A stretch of DNA of 64,000 nt, from positions 124,001-188,000 of the forward strand of contig MCGE01000022.1 in the NCBI GenBank assembly GCA_002105175.1. Direction: 5' to 3'. Made by a program: the position numbers and the translations under genes. Numbering within the stretch: the stretch's first letter is position 1; each line of letters opens with the position of its first letter. The notes beneath the pieces are model-generated. The model was not told the origin of the DNA, made no database searches, and saw nothing but the letters and a program-made list of their open reading frames with translations. The DNA comes from Absidia repens (taxonomy: Eukaryota > Mucoromycota > Mucoromycetes > Mucorales > Cunninghamellaceae). Positions 11,114-24,700 of the stretch are shown here, piece by piece.

Positions 11114-13458
11114 CTAAGTGTACTTGATGAAGTCCTTTTTGAAGTTGTTGCTCCATAAATGCCAATAGAATGCAGTGACTGTACTTGACCATAAAGCAAA
11201 GACCTATATAAAAAAAAAGAGAAAGTGTGAGTATTTATTGGCAAACATATATTATGGAAATACCAAACATAGGAAGACCTACTTCGCCTTGAGCATCCTT
11301 ATACCAAGAGTTACAGTTCGTTGCCCATACTGTCTTGCCAAGATCCGTTTTTAATTTAGTGACAAATTCTTCTTGTGACTCCTTGGTGGGTTCAATTGCT
11401 TTGGTGCCACGACGGAGTTGCTTGATGCACTGGATGGCATTGTCGACTTGACTATGTGGATCATACGAATAAAAAGTGTTAGTATAAAATACCACCGTAA
11501 TAGAAGGTTCTATCTTACATTTCCGCCATTGTTACGACAGAATTGTGGCCAAGTAATGACGCTGATTATAATAAAATAAAAGGCAATGGTTAGTATGGCA
11601 AGAAAGAGAGAGAGGCTATATTTTGATTTCCATTCTCATGTACGTACCTGGTCTGTTTCCATCATAAAAATATAGGTAAATAAAATAAAATAAATAAGCA
11701 GCCATTCTAACAGCATCTTTTTTTTTTTTTAAAGTACTTACCCCAGAAGCATAAAAAAGTTAGGGAATCCATGAATAGCCACTGATTTGTATGTTTTTGT
11801 ATAGTTGTCTTCCCAGAGTTGATTAAGATTCTGACCGTTTCTTCCATTGACTAGTAGACAATTGTAAAATAGTAAAAGATGATTCAGGTAAGTTTTCTCC
11901 TAATCCATTTTTTGCTCTTTTGCTTTTTCGTTTTACCTTGAAGATTTCCCAAGAATCCAGTAGTATCATAACCCGTAGCCAAAATCAAAACGTCGCATTC
12001 AAACTCATTACCATCAGCGGTTGTGATTGTATGTCCATTAACGGATTTGATAGCATTTCTTTCCACGGAGACATTATTTTCCGTCAATGATTCCAAATAC
12101 ACTTCAGAGGGGGTAATGCGGCGGCAGCCAAAGTCATAATCAGGAACCAAAGACTTTATCAGATCGGGTCTTCCTTTGCTGATCAGTCGCTTTTCCATTT
12201 CCTTGGTTGAGAATTTTCTGGCAATTTTCCCAACGTATGAATCAAAGTATCTAAAGTTTACATAAAATATTTCACGCTACAATAATCACACCGTCCCCCG
12301 CCCAGGAAAAAAGACAAAAAAAAGTAAGAAATCAGTTAGACAAATCCTTTTTTCAGAGACACAACCCGTTTTCTTTTGCATGTCTGTTACTTACACCAAG
12401 ATAGATATAGAGCCGATATAATTTCATCAAAAAGGGAACCCACTTGAAGAGAAATTGTATAAAGCTGGAGTATTTGTATTGACGTCGCACGATACACCAA
12501 GTTGGATTGCGTTGATAACTTGTCAAATGAGATACAATAGGTTGGAGCTTAGGAATCAACTGCACAGCACTGAAAAAAAGAGAGAAATAGAGATGGTCTT
12601 CATGAATGGTCCTGTCATCCTAGTTTTGCTTTTTGGCGACATTTCGTTTTTACCTAGCACCACTTCCAACAACAGCCACCTTTTTTCCAGTAAGGTCAAC
12701 AGAATCATCCCAAAAAGCAGTATGAATAATAGTACCTTCAAATGGTTTGAATTCTTTGGGATACTTTGGAATACGAAGTGGACCAAGACCAGCAAACCTA
12801 GAAAGAAAAAAGAAAACAATATTTTATTCCCACCCCTGAATAGGTTCCAATTTTTTTTTTTTTTTCATCGTATGTAGCAATTCATATACTTACACCACAT
12901 CAAATAGCAATACACGGTTTTCCAAAGATCCTTTTTCTCGTACCGTGAGCTCCCATTTCTTAAGTTCTTCTAACCAGTTGGCCTGTACAACTTCTGTATT
13001 GAAAAGAGTTTGATCGTACAAGTTGTATTTTTTGGCCACATTGCGAAGGTATTGATGGATTTCACTTTGAGGAGAGAAACGACGAGACCAATCTAAGATT
13101 ATATAAAAAAAAACATCAAGGAAGTCAGTATATGCGTGGACAAGTCAAAGGAATAACGTACTTGGGTTTGGTGCAAATGACAAACTGTATAGATGGGAGG
13201 GAATGTCACAAGCGCAACCTGGGTAAGTGTTATGATTCCATGTACCACCAACCTCATCAGACGCTTCAAAAACAGTTGCCTTGATACCAAGTTGCTTTTG
13301 TACTTGAATGGCAGCGCATATGCCACTAAAGCTACAAAGTCAAAACAGAAGAGAAACGATAAAAGTCAGAATATATTGTGAATGTCAAGTTGGACAATGA
13401 CAACTATTCAATATATTTACCCTGTGCCAATAATACCGACGGAAAGTGAGGCTGTCAT
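11114..13458 (-). CDS. Flavin-dependent Baeyer-Villiger-type monooxygenase, 11 exons including a 5-nt micro-exon
   Basis: Exons (minus): 13458-13421, 13331-13162, 13092-12894, 12797-12654, 12569-12395, 12276-11937, 11850-11742, 11652-11648, 11561-11519, 11451-11283, 11203-11114; 493 aa. An N-terminal FAD-binding Rossmann motif GIIGTGFSGI is split by intron 1. It is followed by EVGGTW, the class-B flavoprotein fingerprint FEGTIIHTAFWDD (FxGxxxHxxxW[P/D]), a second Rossmann motif VVGSGASAVQLIP, DVLILATGYD, and the late conserved block HGFPNFF-LLG...LLGHNSVV plus NSWYKDAQG. These NADPH/FAD enzymes insert oxygen next to ketones or oxidise soft nucleophiles; the substrate cannot be told. No signal peptide. 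Reading frame across LLGPASLLGHNS is restored only if a 5-nt exon (ACCAG) is used. The last exon ends in a hydrophobic segment (VFALWSSTVTAFYWHLW), a possible membrane tether. Confidence 0.88.
11648..11652 (-). other. 5-nt micro-exon (ACCAG) of the monooxygenase
   Basis: On the minus strand it is flanked by ...GGAAACAG and GTACGTACATG. Including it turns exon 7 (ending CTG GG) and exon 9 (starting CG TCA) into one frame encoding LLGPASLLGHNSVV, the conserved block of the family. Direct joining of exons 7 and 9 shifts the frame and destroys the motif. Confidence 0.7.
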
Positions 13459-14984
13459 ATATATATTTATATATATATTTGGGGGAGGGAACGATAAAAA
13501 GTGAGGAAAAAAAAAAAAAAAAAACGAGAAAGAAAGGTTGATTCGCTTTTTAAATGGGGAAGGAGAGCTAAAAAAATATAGGAGTATGAAATGATTTTTG
13601 ACATTTTGTGCCACAGAAGCGACCGGTTGAGAATATGCTTGACTAATTTTGTTTCCAACGATGTTCACACAACTCGTAGCAGAGCATTATGCTATCGACT
13701 CTCTTTGTTATTTTTAATTCTCGTTCCTGAATTGTCATTTTGCTTTTGACTATCAAAGTGGCAAAACAGGTTATTTGACACTGAGCATATTTAATTTTCA
13801 TTGTCCGCCAAAAAGGTACTAGATAATCGTTTATTGATCAAATTTGGGTATGATGTTGAAGATATAATAAGGTGGAATGAATGGTTGTTAATTTCCAAAC
13901 ATCATATCAGATGTCCTCTTGGTAATATTCACGTATGAGCATTGCTTTATTGTCCTCGTACTCCTTCTGATAATATTCAAGGTTAGCATATATTCATGAC
14001 ATTAGCACTGATTTGACACAATGTTTAGCTGGCGATCCCAAATACCTTTTTATGCCTCCCAACCTTCACACCAAATATTAAGTTGAGACCAAAATACACC
14101 TAAAGGTGGCAAAACATCGATTTTTTTTTTTACCCCAAGGTCTCTCTATGCCAACTGTAGATTTTGATCAAGTACATACAATATCTAAAGCTAGGTCTTT
14201 AATTAAAGGAATTCAACTCGTTTGAAAACAGTTTAGTTGCTCCTTTTCTAGTGTCGGCGCTTAAATCACATTCTTTTTTTCCTTTGAAACCTGGAATTGG
14301 CTGATCATTATTTTTTGAAGTAAATCAAACTGTTGGCTCAGCAACGCTCCTTTCTACCAGCGAAACACACACACATACTATATATAACAAAACCATGACA
14401 AAAACAGTAGCCATGACACTGGAATGAAGCCACAATAATAAACATATAAGATTAAAAAAAAAAAAAACGGGAATCCGACCGATTTACAGGTTTTAATTAA
14501 ACGCAGTGTTTACTGTGTGTTTCCGTAAGATTACCCGTCGGATGGGATAAATCCGACAATTTGCCATTTAGGAACCACATGACTCACGATGTCAACCCGT
14601 TTCTTTAAACCTTCTTACTGGTCTTTTTACCAAGCTGTTAAATAAACTGATAATTCTCACGTTGCGAAATGTAAATAAAATGAATATTAAATTGAAGTCT
14701 AGTGATGTAATGTTATAGAGTTGATCTCGGATTTCCCGAGAGATTAGTTTTTATATACATATGATCAAAGAGTGGCCTTGTGCGGACCCAAATTATTTGC
14801 CAGATATAATATATGATGTCCAAAATCTTGGTATGAAATCCAGTCTTTAACCAGTCATTATTACATGATAAATAGTACGATGCAGTTCAGCATGAAGGTA
14901 AAAAGAACCTGACTCGTTGCATTCAATATCAAATTATTCTCACATTTGTAAAAATTTGATCTCTTGGGTGTCAGAAGGTCAGAG

Positions 14985-15925
14985 AGTGGGGGCTGGGGGC
15001 AAGTAGTCATTGATAAGCTAGAAAGTGGTGCAAAATGCTCTAGATCGGCGGTTACATGAACAGCGTGCTCTGGATTCATTTATATTATTGCTTGTACATT
15101 AATAGGGCTATTTTTGTACCAAGTGATCGAAGACTAGGAGTTTCCCGTAGGCTTTAAAGGAAAAAACAGCCATAGTAGGCGAACTAAAAAAACAAGGGTT
15201 TGGTAAGACGCTCATAAAAACACCTACAATGGCAACCTCGTTCATTATTAAAAGGATCAGAGGATGATTAATAAAAAGGAAATATTTTATTGAAGCATAC
15301 TGATAGATACTGAAGCTGAAAACGAGAGGCTTATTGTAACAAGAGATGGAATGGAAGGATCTATTAGATGGAAACATGAGGGAGATTTAAAGTGAGATTG
15401 GAAGAATGGACGGCACTAATCTAAAAAGGCAATTGTAAAATAGGAGCTATACACTATACAGGTTAATAAAGAGACTAAAGGAACAGCTGTTGTTGAAAGA
15501 GGGCAGCATTAAACACTCATCAAAAGGTGTTGCTGGTAGTAAGAGAAATATCTATTGCACAAGACATGAGAAAAATAAAAGGGACCTTTTTCATTGAAGC
15601 ACATAAAAAGAGACATATTTTATTCAGATATATATACAAACTATGGACAAACTAATACTAAAGTAAGCTAATGGAGGCTCCAAAAAGCCAACTAATGGTG
15701 GTTTTAGATCCTAGATCCAAAATGAAAGGACTCCCCATGCATCTTGTAGTCCTTGAGCTGAAAACCAATCTAAACTAGTCCTGACACTGATCTACGATTC
15801 CCATGACCTCAAAGAGGTTGAATGATGAAGAAAAAATAGACGAGAGAAAGAAAGAGAGCAAAAAAAAAAAAAAATTGGGAGCAAACTAAATTCACGTGGG
15901 CGGGACTTGAAACCTTTTCTGGTGA
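14985..15925 (+). repeat. Dispersed repeat, copy B (long form)
   Basis: Its left part shares GATAAGCTAGA...CGGCGG...GATTCATTTATATT with copy D. It then has GGATGATTAATAAA, ATATTTTATTGAAGCATA, an AAGACATGAGAA block, CATATTTTATTCAG and the core CAAAATGAAAGG...CATGCATCTTGTA...TTGAGCTGAAAACC. It ends in a purine-rich run and GTGGGCGGGACTTGAAACC (about 15896-15914). About 0.95 kb, non-coding; the left limit is uncertain. Confidence 0.75.
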
Positions 15926-17314
15926 ATGCCAAAAAAGAAAAAAACATCAATCAACACTATACAAAATTATTTCCCTACACGCACAGACCCTACAAAGTAC
16001 ATATGCTCTAGGCTCACCTACTCTGAATAGCCACACCTTGGAATAGGTGCCTGAAATGGATGTGAGATAAAAAGACAAGAGTAAAAATAAGTGATACAAT
16101 TGATATGGTTTTTTATTTAATTGATAAAATGTCAAGTCTTTTTATAATAAAATGAAGATATTTGTGGCTGTGGATGGGAGCATGATAACGGTGTATTTTG
16201 AGACTACGGATAATTGAGGCTGTGTGCTATCTGATGTGTTGAATGACAAGTGGGAGAATAAGTGGGGAATTCAGGGGTAAAAAATAGAGTGAAGAGATAA
16301 GTCGGATATACAAATGATGATGGCATAGATGCTTTTGATGTAAATATTGCTAAGCAGGAACCAGGAATACGACAGTGCCAATGATACTGTCAATTACAAT
16401 ATGTACACAGGTATAGTTATTACAATTTATATAACACACATCTTACCTTTCTTATCATTAATCTCTCATACGTCTAGTTTGCCTTTTTTAAGACGATATC
16501 CTGATGCCTATATAGAAAATAAATAAATAAATAAAAAACAAGTCAAACTCCGCTGGACTATGTACGGTGCGTTTACATTGAAATAAACACCGAACACATA
16601 TTGCACGTGCAGTACAGTACTGTACAGCACAGTACAGAACAGTAAACTTTGGCAGTCTTACTATCTCGAGAAATAACCAGACTGTGCTGACTTCTCCCAA
16701 AAGACTAAATTGGACGCTGATGGTGTAGTCAATTGCTTTCTTGTCAGCCATTTGTTATTGGACCTTTTTTACTCTGAATAAAAGCAAGGTAAGAAAAAAG
16801 AAAAAGAAAAAACTCCCCTCCAAGAATGAATAATGAACAATCTTCTCTTCTTTTTGTAGTGGTGGAAGCTAGTCAAGATTTACTGTATCTCCTTGGTGGT
16901 AGATGACGGTCAAGTTTTACCTCTATATGTCCCGCATTTCAAGACACTATATGAATCAAATTGTCCTCTCCTGACCCTCTCAAATAAAGTACATATGTGG
17001 CCTTCATTTCAAGATACTATCCAAATCTAGAAACTTTTCCAATATTATTCTATTTGTCATTATACAATACACTATCTCCTTTTGACATAGAAAACATTTA
17101 TTCAATCAATTATTTGATTTAAGGCAAAACAAACCACTTGCTTTTATTTGGACATCCTTATCTGTTTATTACCTTTGTGTCAATAAAAAACCTTTTAAAG
17201 ATATATAATGTCTCTGTCTCTCTTTGTTTTTGGTATGTGTAGTACATGTGTGTATGTGTATGTGGACGTGGATGAGAAAAAAACAATTAGTTACAATAGC
17301 GATATGTTGACTAT

Positions 17315-17925
17315 GCGATGGGTCAGAGGATGGTTAATAAAGAAGCATATTTTATTGAGGAAAATTGGTAGATACTAAATCTAAAGATGAGAGGTTGATA
17401 GTAGCATGAGGAAGTTTAAAATGTGATTTGAAGAATGGCAAACACATATCTAAAGGGATGGATCTAAAATGGGAGCTAATAATACTATATATGACATGAG
17501 AAAGTCAAAAGGAATATCTTTGACTAAAACATAAAAGAGTGGTGGTAGTAAAAAAGAGATCTACTACACAAGTCATAAGAAAGTCTAACAGGATATTTAT
17601 TATCAAAGCAAGTAAACATAGACATATTTTATTCGAATATAGATGCAAACTATGGTCAAATTAGAATAAACCTAAGCTAATGAATGAGTGGTTCTAAAAG
17701 CCAGCAAATGGTGCCTTCAGATCCTCGATCCAAACTGAAAGGGTTTCCCCATGCTTCTTGTAATCCCTGAGCTGGAAACCCTTCTAAACTAGTCCTGATA
17801 CTAATCTAACTCCAACATAAGCTAAAAAACGTTGAATAATGAAGAAAGAAAGAAAATTAAAAAAAGGAATGAAAACAGGAGCAATAAAATTTTACGCGGG
17901 CGGGACTTGAAATCTTTTCTGGTCA
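17315..17925 (+). repeat. Dispersed repeat, copy C
   Basis: The order of blocks is the same as in copies B and D: TCAGAGGATGGTTAATAAA, CATATTTTATTGAGG, two ACATGAGAAAGTC-like blocks (about 17490 and 17567), CATATTTTATTCGAATATAG, and the core with perfect AAGGGTTT/AAACCCTT arms (17739-17746 and 17776-17783). It ends in an A/G-rich run and GCGGGCGGGACTTGAAATC (about 17896-17914). Confidence 0.75.
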
Positions 17926-19391
17926 GCTCAACATAATTTTTTACCGATGAACAAAAAAGGAAAGCTCCATAACGCTGTTGTCTTGCTATAAGTATTAAGT
18001 AACAGTATGATTTTATTCTGCCGTTGGTATCGTTATGCATGTACACTGTGTCATATTATTATTCGTGGGCCATATTTGTTTGATTATCATAGTTTGCATA
18101 TATGTCTGAATGCGATGAACATGTCTTGTCTTTTTGCTTTTACATCGTTTCTCATACGCTCATTCTGTCTTGTTGAGTGGAATATTTACACTTTAAATTG
18201 CTTGTTTGTGTAGAGAAAAACATAACAAAAAAAAAAAAAAAAAAAAAAACGCCCATGTATTGCAAAAAAAAAGAGGGAGGGGGATTACATAGCATGTGTG
18301 ACAACATTGATCAATGTGAACAAACTAAGAGTCCTAAATCCATTAGTAGCTGTAAGTGAGCGTACCATGAATCATGTCGTCGAGGATGGTTGACAATATA
18401 CAAAACTTGTGGTAATTAAGATTTACTTAATGTTCTTGCTCAACAGCGTCATATGAATTGCTCAACTTTACATTGTTTCCTCCTTACTGCTTCAACGTTT
18501 ACCTTAGTCTGGCCTTGGTTTGATTTCCCGCTTGTGCCAAAATTATGCCTCGTCTCACACTAATCAAAACTATTTCTCCAGCGTCTCAATTTCAATTCTC
18601 CCCATCCAATTCTTATATATAATGTCTTGATCTAAAAATTAATACTATAATCTGGAGAGGCAAAGGCAGTAAGGAGTATGTTCCTGATCCAAGAAAAAAA
18701 CAAAAAAAGACCACAGCCTAGTCTATAAATATGTATATAAATATAAAGGACCGGATCCTAGTTTGAAAGCATTATATTGCACATTTTTAGCTAAGGCCAA
18801 TCTGTTCCTTGATTTTCAGCCAATGATCAACGAACAAAACAAATACCATGTGAAAATGAAAATCCTTTTTTTCACATGCAAGTGGTAAATCTGTCAAAAA
18901 TCCGATCAGTCACATTGAATGAATAATTAAGTATCGTGATCATGAATGATGAATAGGATACGTGTGCTGATTGCATGATGAATGGACAGGATGGGGGTAA
19001 GCGGAGGGATATTAAAATTTTGAACCATATGGTAATCATCACAAAACACCATGGTTTCCTCATATTTTTGTGTCTTGGCAGTCAAGAGTTGGCGGTATTA
19101 CAGTTTACCTAGAAGAAAAGAACATGAGCATTTTCTATGTCTTATACCATATTATAAAACGTAATAAGAAAGAGAGAAAAAAATCATCGGATAAGCGCCT
19201 AATTTGGTAAGCATCTGAACTTTGTCAGTGCCTTTCTATTTTCTTGGCTCCCGGTTCCCCCAATTTATCCCGACAACTCTAATTTTTTTTTCTGCCTTAT
19301 AAAACGCTTTTTCTTTTTCTTTCTCTCGTTGTTTTTTTTTGCCCTGCTTTTCCCATTTTCTCTGTTTTTAAATAACATATTCAGCTCTTCA

Positions 19392-20674
19392 ATGACACGC
19401 TGGTTCCATCCTTCAACCTTGGATTTCACATCCTCTTCTTGGAATCAATCTCGATTTCGCACAAAAAAAACTCACTCATCTAAACACCATCGTCATGTCA
19501 AAAACTACCAGCTTTTACGCGAACTCACTCAAGGCTCTACCTGTACTATTTACTTGGCTCTTGACACAAAAACCAAGAAACGATACGTATGTCACAACAG
19601 TAAAATGATGCATTCGTGTTTATTCACTATAGTATTTCCTCTTTTTTTTTGTAGGCAATCAAGGAAATAAGCATGACCAAGCTACAGCGTCAGCTGTGCA
19701 TGGATTGGTTGCAAGCTAGAAATCCTAAACAACAGCAAGCCGATGGGTGTAAACGACGCCGTATCCATTCCCCACCTTTGTCTGCAACAACACATTGCAC
19801 GGAATCAATTCTTTTACAGTCATTGCATCATGATAACATTATCAAGTGGGTAGATTGCTTTGAAGAAAACAATCATTTATATTTGGTGACTGAATGGATC
19901 GAAGGTTCTGTATTGGTCGATTTGCGCAAAGATGACGATGGCAACCAAATTGAAGACACTGACGATGCGTACCATTCATTTGATCCTTCTACTTTGCGCT
20001 CTATATTTACTCAGTTGGTCCGCACTCTCCAGTATTGTAAGTGCATACATATGATATACACATATATCGTTAGTGACAAATGTATTACTCCTTATGCCAT
20101 TATGTACCTAACCTTGGCTCCTTTTTCATATCTACAATAACCTTTAGTGCACGAAGAGGACATTATTCATGGCGATATCAAGCCTGACAATATCCTATTG
20201 ACAAAAACCAACCAAACCAAGCTTATTGATTTTGGAAGTGCTATCCGATTGAATACCTCTACCCGTGCCCAATTTACACAGCGACGACGTACTCCAGCAT
20301 TTACTCCGCCAGAATGCAACGGTAACAACAAAAAGGAACATCTGATTGACCATCACGACCCGGAAACAATCAAGCATTATGAAACAGCTGCTGACATATG
20401 GTCTCTTGGATTGACTCTTTATTGCATGGTTTATGGAAAGCTGCCTTATCATAGCGAAGTGACTTCTGCCAATCACATGGAGCTCTATGGTCTTCTCTCC
20501 AACCTGACGTCCATTCCTCACCAAGATTACGTAAATCAAGATCTTTGCAACCTTATGGACCAAATGCTGACAGTGGCGCCTCTGGAACGTATCACTCTGG
20601 ATCAAATCATGCAACATCCTTGGTTCTTGAATAAATCCAGCACTGACACCACGACGTTAACAACTGACACGTAA
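19392..20674 (+). CDS. Ser/Thr protein kinase, CaMKK/Elm1 (SNF1-activating)-like, with atypical motifs
   Basis: Exons 19392-19586, 19655-20036 and 20148-20674 join in phase; 367 aa. The kinase domain covers almost the whole protein. Visible motifs: a degenerate Gly loop LTQGSTCTIYLAL (first Gly missing), VAIK-type YAIKEI, alpha-C Glu in TESILLQSLHHDNI, catalytic loop IIHGDIKPDN (HRD changed to HGD), DFGSA, a TPAFTPPE activation segment (APE changed to PPE), and DIWSLGLTLYCMVYGKLPY. The TPAFxxPE segment and subdomain spacing resemble the CaMKK/LKB1-type kinases that phosphorylate AMPK/Snf1 in fungi; that placement is tentative. A basic, Gln-rich insert (QQQADGCKRRRIHSPP) sits between beta-3 and alpha-C. 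Substrates are unknown. The longer upstream frame lacks an ATG, so the ATG at 19392 was chosen. Confidence 0.85.
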
Positions 20675-21308
20675 TCTCTCTCCGCCACCCCCCTACCTCT
20701 CTTCTTAATCTCAATCTTGGCTGATGGCTACTGTGAAACAACATTATATCTTAGTATAGTTATTTTATTTTATTTTTAATGATATAGCCTTACCCCAAAC
20801 CCATATATATCTCATTTTATCATATCCCAATTTGACTACCTCTTTCCATTTAGTAGTCTAGCTGTTTGCTGGTGATAGTTCCATTCCTTTGGATACAGTC
20901 CATATCCGCTCTCTTTAGCCACATTATTTTCTTTTATCTATCTAGTTTATGTCGTCTATGCTTTATCTATGCCTACCTACACTTTTTTTTTTTTTTTTTT
21001 GAAATTAACACGTGAATAAAAGTCTCTCTTTTTTTTTTTTTTTTGCAATCAAGATATCATCGCCTCTTTTTTCATTTTTTTTTTAATAAAAAGAGCAATC
21101 CCAAAATAGTAATAAATGCCCAGCCTTTAGTTCAGATGAGGGACCCTGCCACAAAAAATGATGAGGCCCGCCACACAATCTTGACCATCATTCATCCACC
21201 CCATCACTCATTTTCTCCAGTTCGCACGTATCCCCTACCTCCGCATATCCATAATTAAACACTATAAATGTTTTTTTTTATCACATAAACCTGTCTATCC
21301 CAATCATC

Positions 21309-21346
<38 letters not shown>

Positions 21347-21701
21347 GAATATTTTGAATCAAAAAGGTTAAGCAAATCTTCATTCAAAATTTTATTATTT
21401 TCATAAGAAATAAAAAATAAAAAACCAGATATCAGCACACACTATGTACAAGCCCAAATACATATGAAGATAAAATAATGATGTGAATAAATATAAAGAA
21501 AATAAAAAAGAGGAAGTAAAAACAAAAGGAAAATAACTAATCAAAAGTAATGTACAAAAGGGGATCCGTCATCAACAAGAATGCTGATAATAAAATAGAA
21601 ATATATATATATAAAAATCCTCTGTACAAAACCACCAAATCTATGCTATATATATATATATGAGAGAACTAATGTCATCCACAATTCATGCAATTTCATT
21701 T
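20675..21701. other. Convergent intergenic region, kinase / PUF gene
   Basis: AT-rich 3' flanks. Two T runs of about 17-18 lie near 20982-21000 and 21027-21044, with an (AT)n microsatellite near 21311-21341 and another near 21650. AATAAA-like signals are abundant. No gene was recognised. Confidence 0.6.
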
Positions 21702-24700
21702 TCAGTTCGTTGTAGGTCCATCAGAGTGGGTGATTGGTGATGATGATGTATTACTCGTGCTTGACGACGAATCACTCGTAGCCAAAGAAGGGGACGACGT
21801 GGAGGATGGCATAGCTGACTCGGACGATGTCAAAAGTGATTTCAAAATATGATTGAATTGAGGTAGTTCAGTTACTCTAGTCAAAGGTATGCCTTGATGT
21901 TGCTGCTGCTGTTGTTGTTGTTGTTGTTGTTGTGTAGTAGCTGCTGCTGTCATTGCTGCTGCATACATATTAGCCATCATTGCCACTGCTTGAGGGTTTT
22001 TCATCCATGATACCATGTCGATTGGTGCTTCTTCATCCACGTTGACATTTGCTGAATTTGATAAAAACTGCTGTTGGTGTTGTAATGGCGCTGATGTTGA
22101 TATGGATGGTGCCGATGATGATGATGATGATGATGATGGTAGTGAAGAAGAAGTTGCCGTTGCTGGACTGTCTTTGTGTTGAATTTTGCTGGTGTCATCA
22201 TCCTGCGTGGTCTTCGTTTCATTATCAACGTCAGAAGGCATCACGTCCAGTTCTTCCGTAAGCCTTTTATATCCTTGAATTTGATGGACATTGAGTCGAT
22301 CCAGCGATGCCCGAATGAGTTGCACCAATGTGATACGTTGTTGCTTATCGCTGTTGACATGAGGTAACGCCATAATCTTCTGTACCAAAGACACGCCATG
22401 GATCTGATCACGTAAAATATCATCCAATAAATGAGAGTCGGTCGTTAAAGCATTCAAAAAAAGGCGGCTGGTATCGGGTTCTTCTTGTTGTTGGATGATC
22501 TTGTAGACAGTCATGGAGCCCAGTTTGTGAGTGCAAAGTTTGCTGAGATAAGGTAGGAGACGAGGATATAAAACACGATAGCGACCAGATAGTTCCGAGG
22601 TATCCAATAACCACACTAACAGTAACGTTCCATTGGCATTCGTTGTCAATAGCACAGCGTTTTGCACAATGGCTGCTGCACAATAAATTTGTTGTTCTTT
22701 GCTGACCACATCGGTTTCCAAAATCGCACGCACCGCTCGCGCACCAAAACGCCCTTGTCCAATTTCCCAGCACTTGTCCACAATGGCATCGAAGATATAT
22801 TGATTGTGTTCGGCACCCATGCGTAAGCAGCATTGAACCACGTAGTTTCCAAATTGATCCAGCAATAGCAGCGGTACATAAGGTGCAATATGTTGTCGAA
22901 TAGTTTCGATCTACAGAAGAAGAAAAAGTGATACGTGAGTATGATGCAGTGGGGTGAAAATAGGTTGACAATTTAATAAAGTTACCTGGCCAGGTGTATT
23001 TGCATAGTCGATGATCTTTTGAGCAGCCCAGGTTCCATTCTTATGCACACCAATAGCAGCAAGAAAGGGCGCGATGCGTTCCAACATAGCTTGTTTGGTA
23101 GATTCTGTACAATGTTCAAATAATTTCTGGACTACTGTATTGCCAATATAATCTATAAGATATGTGGAAGAAGAAGAATAATAAAAATCAGTATATGTCG
23201 TCATCTATGCATTGATTCCCTGCTTACCACTACATAGTTCCACAATTTCATTCATGCATTCGTGTGCGATCAGTTCGACATCTTGTAAAGCTTGGCCGCT
23301 TTCTAAGCGTTTTCGCATATCACGTAATCGCAGTGGTTCCAATGTTCTTTCCGAGCTTAATTCAGGCACAGGAGGAATAACCGAAAAGTAGCTGATAGGT
23401 GGGCGTTCGTGATGAGTTTGTTTTTGTTGATCTGTGGTGTCAGTAGATCGACGGAGTTGCTGCATGATAAATTCACGTTCTGATGCTATGGCTGAGTAAA
23501 GACTGGGTTGAGTAGTTGGTTTTTTTCCAGACGCGTTCATCATCATTGTAGTCATCATCATCGCCGTTGCCCACTGTGTCGCTTGATATGTATCGGTAGA
23601 CAAACTTTGGTTGTTGTTATTGTTGTTGCCATTATTTGCTGTAGAGGTCGTGGATGGTGCTGTGGATGGCATATTACCAGAACTATCATGTTGGGACGAT
23701 GTATTCGAGTTAAAGGATGTTCCCTGTTGGCTCTGTGAGTGAGCATGTGGCATATATAGTTGCGGTCGTTGGTGCTGTTGATATATATTTTGAGGTTGTG
23801 GAGGGTAATTCTGATTTTGATTTTGATGAGGATGATGTTGTGGCAATGAATGATGTTGTTGTTGGTACATTTGATATTGTGTTGGAGCCATCGTTTGTGA
23901 TTGAGGTGATATTGAAACAAATCCAGGGTCTGCATTGTTGATATCATCAGCTGAAGGAGCTTTAGCAAACCCAATACGCACAGTTCCGGAACCAGGGCCA
24001 AGAATTTCTTTGTTTTGAAGATTTTTACGAGCACGCACAGCATCCTCTTGGTGTTCAAAGTTGACAAAGCCACAGTTCTTATGAGATAGGACGCGTATAG
24101 ATTCAATTGGGCCAAATGCTTGAAAAATGGCTTGTAGGATTGCAATGTTCATGTTAGCTGGTATATTCCCGACCCCTATGATAAAAAAAAAAACCGGTAA
24201 GTATTTCCATCAATTGCATATATTTATACTCTTCCCCTGTCCCCAAACTTACAAAGGGCACGAGTTGGTCCTTGGGCATTAGGGCCAGCTTCGTTGGTAA
24301 GAGCCATCGCCAAAGTCACATCCGCTTTTCCAAAGCCAATACGCACCAAGGAGCCACCTAGTTTACTTCCCAGTCTTGATTCCAAATCGTTCTTTGCCGC
24401 AACTGCTGATTCTACGCTGCTAAAGTTGACAAATGCACACTCTTTGTCAGAAAGGATCCGAGCACTTTCCACCTTTCCATACAAAGCGAATTGTTGTAAT
24501 AAATCATTGACGCTTAAAGACGGATTGATATTGCCCAACCAAAGTGCTCGTGATGGGATTTGAGCCGGAGCTGATGAAGGTGAGTCCAATAATGCCGAGC
24601 TTGATGATGAGACTGATGGCATAGCATTGGCATCATCCTGTATAGAAGAATTAAAAAAAAGTTGAGATATTTAATTATTGCTGTAAACAATGTTTTCAAA

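Larger units (their letters stand above)
13459..19391. other. 5.9-kb gene-poor region with repeat copies B and C
   Basis: It lies between the divergent monooxygenase (-) and kinase (+) genes. It holds repeat copies B and C, a short inverted repeat GTCGGAT/ATCCGAC near 14537-14557, a CAGTACAGTACTGTACAG-type palindromic microsatellite near 16606-16640, and A runs at about 15860 and 18225. Short ORFs here have no recognisable domains. The last 150 bp before 19392 are strongly CT-rich, consistent with the kinase promoter/leader. Confidence 0.6.

Noticed and set aside
16488..16751. An ATG-started 87-codon ORF (MADKKAID...) with a plus-strand GTAAGA/TTTGTAG pair just beside it
   Set aside because: No family signal. 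The plus-strand reading through the possible splice is limited by nearby stops. It sits in a gene-free region between repeat copies.
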